Assembly: GCA_031285625.1 (NCBI GenBank)
Contig: JAITVV010000073.1
Coordinates: 50,357-114,356 of the forward strand
DNA length: 64,000 nucleotides
From: Prevotella sp.
GTDB taxonomy: Bacteria; Bacteroidota; Bacteroidia; Bacteroidales; Dysgonomonadaceae
Reading direction: 5' to 3'
The notes under the pieces are model-generated. The model ran no database searches. It was not told the origin of the DNA and was given only the letters and a program-made list of their open reading frames with translations. A program made the position numbers and the translations under genes. Positions 61,228 through 64,000 of the stretch are shown piece by piece; the first letter of the stretch is position 1, and each line of letters begins with the position of its first letter.

Positions 61228-63060
61228 ATGAGAATACAACCATTATATGATCTGCAACAAGAAGTAAACCGCCTCTTTATTGCAGGCAGTAAATTTGCAA
61301 AAAACGACCCCCGACTACTAAAGTTGATACCTATATTTGAAAAGCTAGGAGAAAAGGCTCCGGTATTTAAAAAACTAGCAAGAGATATACAGGACTTAAC
61401 CAAGGCCGATGCTTTAGAATCATCAGAAAAGCTAACAGCTATCAGTACCCTACTCTACTCTGTACTTTACACGCAGGGAGAAATGACCGAAACTGATGTG
61501 AAGAAAAAAGATCAAACACCACATTTTGATATAAATGATATTACAACACTATATTCATATTTGGAGGTGAAGCCGGCAATTAAAGCCTTATCGGAAAGTA
61601 ATCAGGGAAGAATGGAAGTAGTTGAAGACGCCCGAAAAAGAGGAATATTTAAAGATTTCAGGACATATGCTTATCTGGATTTGGCTTTAGGCGATAAATA
61701 CTCAGAACTAGCCGAACTTGCATACACGATTATAAAAGAGGACGCAGGAAAAACAATCATTCCAATCCTGGTTGAGAATTTCAGCTATGAAGGACGCAAA
61801 GAAGATTCCCGAAGATTACTATTACTTCATCACTTTGGCTATGAAGGAGTACCTTTTATGATAAAAAAAATAATGGAAGAGTCTGCAGTTAATCTACAAG
61901 CTGCTGCTATCACTATTTTAAGTGAAGATCTAAAAAATGAAGATTGGATTATAGAACTCACCGGAGATAAAAATAAGGTTGTTCGTGAAGCCGCATATAT
62001 GGGCTTAGCAAAACTGAATACAGAAAAAAGCCAGGATAAATTAAAAGAGTTGTACATAAAGAACCGGACTAAAAACAAAACTAACTTCGAACTACTCGTA
62101 TATGCTCTCCAATCAACTGACATGAGCTTCTTCTTCAATGAGGTATTTCAGCAAGTACGTGAAAGCTTCAACGAACTGTTAGCCATCAACAAAGATGCGG
62201 ATAATAAAAACTTTGTGGCTGCAATGGAGAATTTCCAGTCAAACATTTCGGTATTAAATTATAAAGACAAACCGGAAGTATATGATTTCCTTTCGGAAGT
62301 GCTTCTAAGCGATAATTACAATAAACTGATAAAGGATAAGAAAAATCTGCTGGCTGGTTATGCAAACAACGTATCTCAAACTATAATATCCGTATTACGT
62401 ACACTGGATAATAAAAAGACATTGGCTTTCTATAAAAAGATAGCGGATAAAATGCCTGATACAGAATGGAAGATACCATTCTATAAGAGGTACTTATATG
62501 ATAGTGTTACTGCTAAATCGAAAGATATCTACGACACATTCATAAATGCATATAATAAGAACTATATTGATATTAATGACCTTATCAAAGCATATAGCAG
62601 TAGTTACTCATATTATGCTAATGTTTCGCAGATAGATGATATCAAGGTAATTGATAAACGTTGGATCGACAGATTATATGAGCATATAGAAAAAGCTAAG
62701 AGTATGAAATATGACGAAATGAGAATGCTCGATATCATAGATGCTTATGAACCTGTGCCATGCGATAAGTTGAATAAGCTATTAAAAAAGGCAAGTACTA
62801 AAGTTGAAGTATATACCTCTGTAGATATCTTCAATAAAATGATGGCCAGAGATATCCCTGATAAATTCGATGCAATATATTCTGTTGTTAAGAATTATAC
62901 AAAAGGCTCTAATTCATACTATTTCTCAAGGTTAGCCGAAGCTGATTTCTGGGAAAAATTTCCAAAAGAATATATACCGAAGTTTAAAGACTTACATGCT
63001 AAAACGAAGCTTGGGTTATTTGAAACAATTGTAGATAAAATCCAACTAGGAAACGGATAA
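61228..63060 (+). CDS. large helical-repeat protein of the SWIM arm
   Basis: The protein has 610 residues and no signal peptide. It is all helical by composition. The part around residues 185-300 has HEAT-like pairs (DSRRLLLLHHFGYEGVPFMI, NKVVREAAYMGLAKLN). The rest is a longer solenoid without a motif I recognise; in actinobacterial versions of this neighbourhood a DUF5691 protein holds the same place, but I cannot assert homology. It starts 19 bases after the SWIM gene and ends before a hairpin. I infer a scaffold that binds the SWIM protein or its target. Confidence 0.65.
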   Translation: MRIQPLYDLQQEVNRLFIAGSKFAKNDPRLLKLIPIFEKLGEKAPVFKKLARDIQDLTKADALESSEKLTAISTLLYSVLYTQGEMTETDVKKKDQTPHFDINDITTLYSYLEVKPAIKALSESNQGRMEVVEDARKRGIFKDFRTYAYLDLALGDKYSELAELAYTIIKEDAGKTIIPILVENFSYEGRKEDSRRLLLLHHFGYEGVPFMIKKIMEESAVNLQAAAITILSEDLKNEDWIIELTGDKNKVVREAAYMGLAKLNTEKSQDKLKELYIKNRTKNKTNFELLVYALQSTDMSFFFNEVFQQVRESFNELLAINKDADNKNFVAAMENFQSNISVLNYKDKPEVYDFLSEVLLSDNYNKLIKDKKNLLAGYANNVSQTIISVLRTLDNKKTLAFYKKIADKMPDTEWKIPFYKRYLYDSVTAKSKDIYDTFINAYNKNYIDINDLIKAYSSSYSYYANVSQIDDIKVIDKRWIDRLYEHIEKAKSMKYDEMRMLDIIDAYEPVPCDKLNKLLKKASTKVEVYTSVDIFNKMMARDIPDKFDAIYSVVKNYTKGSNSYYFSRLAEADFWEKFPKEYIPKFKDLHAKTKLGLFETIVDKIQLGNG

Positions 63061-63067
63061 GAATAAG

Positions 63068-63087
63068 GGGGCAGATAGTTCTGCCCC
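63068..63087. terminator. hairpin between convergent genes
   Basis: GGGGCAGA (63068-63075) pairs perfectly with TCTGCCCC (63080-63087) around a TAGT loop, followed by TCATTTATT. It separates the solenoid gene from the maturase gene. Confidence 0.7.
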
Positions 63088-63094
63088 TCATTTA

Positions 63095-64000
63095 TTATAT
63101 AACTCCCATCCTTATTGCATCCATAACATTTGCAGGAGGACGCTTATTTTCAAATTCTTTCTTCATAAAATCCATATAAACAGCTACATGATCAAAAAAT
63201 TGATAATAGCCTTTGCATAAGTAGTTTAGTCCGGGCTCACCTGTTGGAGTCTTGCTAAACCTGTTCTTCGGACATTCTCCATTGCAAGCAAACAGATATT
63301 TACATTCCTTGCATTGAGTTGGTAAAGAATCATACTTATCTTGTCCAAATTTTTGCTGTTCCTTACTATAGAGCATCTCAACCAGTGACTTAGAATGTAT
63401 ATTCCCTAATTTATACTGAGGAAATACGAAGTGATCACAAGAATACACATCCCCGTTAAACTCCATTACTCCCGCATGTCCACAGGTTCGCGCCATCGAG
63501 CATATGCCTGGTTGCCCTCCTGCCCAATTTGCTAATATCGCATCAAAGAGCTGGATATAGTATTGTCCGACATCGTTTCGTACCCATTCGTCAAAGATCG
63601 TACACAGGAAATTACCCCATTGTTCGGGAGTTACCGAAAACTCAGCCATTTCCAGATCTCCACCTTCTTCCACAGCTGCCAGATGCCTGCCATCTGTATG
63701 ATTATAAATACGTTCCACAATTGGAGTAAACTGTATATAACGGCAACCTATTTCTTTAAAGAAGTGATAAAAATCTAAAGGATAATCTGCATTAAAATCA
63801 TTGACTACAGCAAGGGCATTCCATTCTACCTGATGCTTATTCAATAACTGAATACCTTTCATTACATTTACAAAAGAAGGCCGTCCCTGTTTGTTACGCC
63901 TGTATTCGTCATGAAACTCCTGCGGTCCGTCAATAGAAACTCCGACCAGCCAGTTATTATCCTTGAAAAATTTACACCAGTCATCTGTCAATAAAGTACC
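63095..64000 (-). CDS. anaerobic sulfatase-maturating enzyme, C-terminal part (5' end outside window)
   Basis: The frame is open to the window end, so the N-terminal part with the CX3CX2C radical-SAM motif is missing. The 302 visible residues contain VSIDGPQEFHDEYRRN, a conserved step of the barrel, and a SPASM domain with CSMARTCGHAG, YSCDHFVFP, CKECKYLFACNGECPKNRF and a last Cys in LCKGYYQF; these cysteines bind the two auxiliary iron-sulfur clusters. The enzyme converts Cys or Ser of sulfatases to formylglycine. It implies that sulfatases exist in this genome, which would fit use of sulfated host or algal glycans. No sulfatase gene lies in the window. Confidence 0.9.
   Translation of the reverse strand, partial: GTLLTDDWCKFFKDNNWLVGVSIDGPQEFHDEYRRNKQGRPSFVNVMKGIQLLNKHQVEWNALAVVNDFNADYPLDFYHFFKEIGCRYIQFTPIVERIYNHTDGRHLAAVEEGGDLEMAEFSVTPEQWGNFLCTIFDEWVRNDVGQYYIQLFDAILANWAGGQPGICSMARTCGHAGVMEFNGDVYSCDHFVFPQYKLGNIHSKSLVEMLYSKEQQKFGQDKYDSLPTQCKECKYLFACNGECPKNRFSKTPTGEPGLNYLCKGYYQFFDHVAVYMDFMKKEFENKRPPANVMDAIRMGVI

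Noticed and set aside
1-64000. Mobile elements, prophage or integrase genes
   Set aside because: No transposase, recombinase or phage-structural motif was seen in any of the strong frames.

Overview
The window comes from an AT-rich member of the phylum Bacteroidota, order Bacteroidales. Dysgonomonas or a close relative is plausible, but I infer that from gene content and base composition, not from a marker gene. The clade evidence is a SusC/SusD pair, a hybrid two-component regulator with propeller repeats, Bacteroidota-type -7 elements (TAnnTTTG), many lipoproteins and weak Shine-Dalgarno signals. I saw no rRNA, tRNA, CRISPR array, transposase or integrase.

Layout. 1-5.5 kb: tail of a coiled-coil/HTH regulator, an outer-membrane beta-barrel receptor, a 28-codon remnant of an ArsR-type regulator, a secreted tyrosine-phosphatase lipoprotein and an LTxxQ (Spy/CpxP-like) periplasmic protein. 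5.6-12.7 kb: an AddB-like nuclease, an unusual FAS1-SusD fusion lipoprotein, a small lipoprotein and a MATE exporter. 12.8-19.6 kb: a compact phosphate operon, pstSCAB-phoU plus an OmpR-type regulator and a PhoR-type kinase, followed by an inositol-monophosphatase-family gene.

20.6-54.3 kb is a large pectin locus. On the minus strand lie uxaA, uxaB and a DUF4861 gene (tagaturonate to KDG), then a small unknown gene and a 1475-residue hybrid sensor/regulator. On the plus strand lie SusC, SusD and a surface beta-helix lipoprotein. They are followed by GH28, GH105, PL1, CE8, CE12, GH43 and an alpha/beta-hydrolase esterase, and then by uxaC, kduI, a second DUF4861 gene, kdgK, kduD, kdgA and an ExuT-like transporter. 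Together they describe an almost closed route: methyl- and acetyl-ester removal, cleavage of homogalacturonan, uptake of oligomers, release of galacturonate and unsaturated uronate, and conversion of both through KDG and KDPG to pyruvate and glyceraldehyde-3-phosphate. The uxaC operon has a promoter bracketed by two CG-centred palindromes, and several intergenic gaps carry REP-like hairpins.

54.4-63.1 kb holds a GNAT acetyltransferase and then a divergent five-gene module. On the minus strand are a MoxR-type AAA+ ATPase, a DUF5682 protein with two GX2H motifs like TraB/TIKI proteins, and a VWA protein with an intact MIDAS. On the plus strand are a SWIM zinc-finger protein and a large helical-repeat protein. 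The two arms share a 206-bp control region with two TTGTACAA palindromes and two predicted face-to-face promoters. This is the best candidate for a poorly described system. The window ends inside an anaerobic sulfatase-maturase gene.

Calls are made by reading motifs and lengths. No database search was run.
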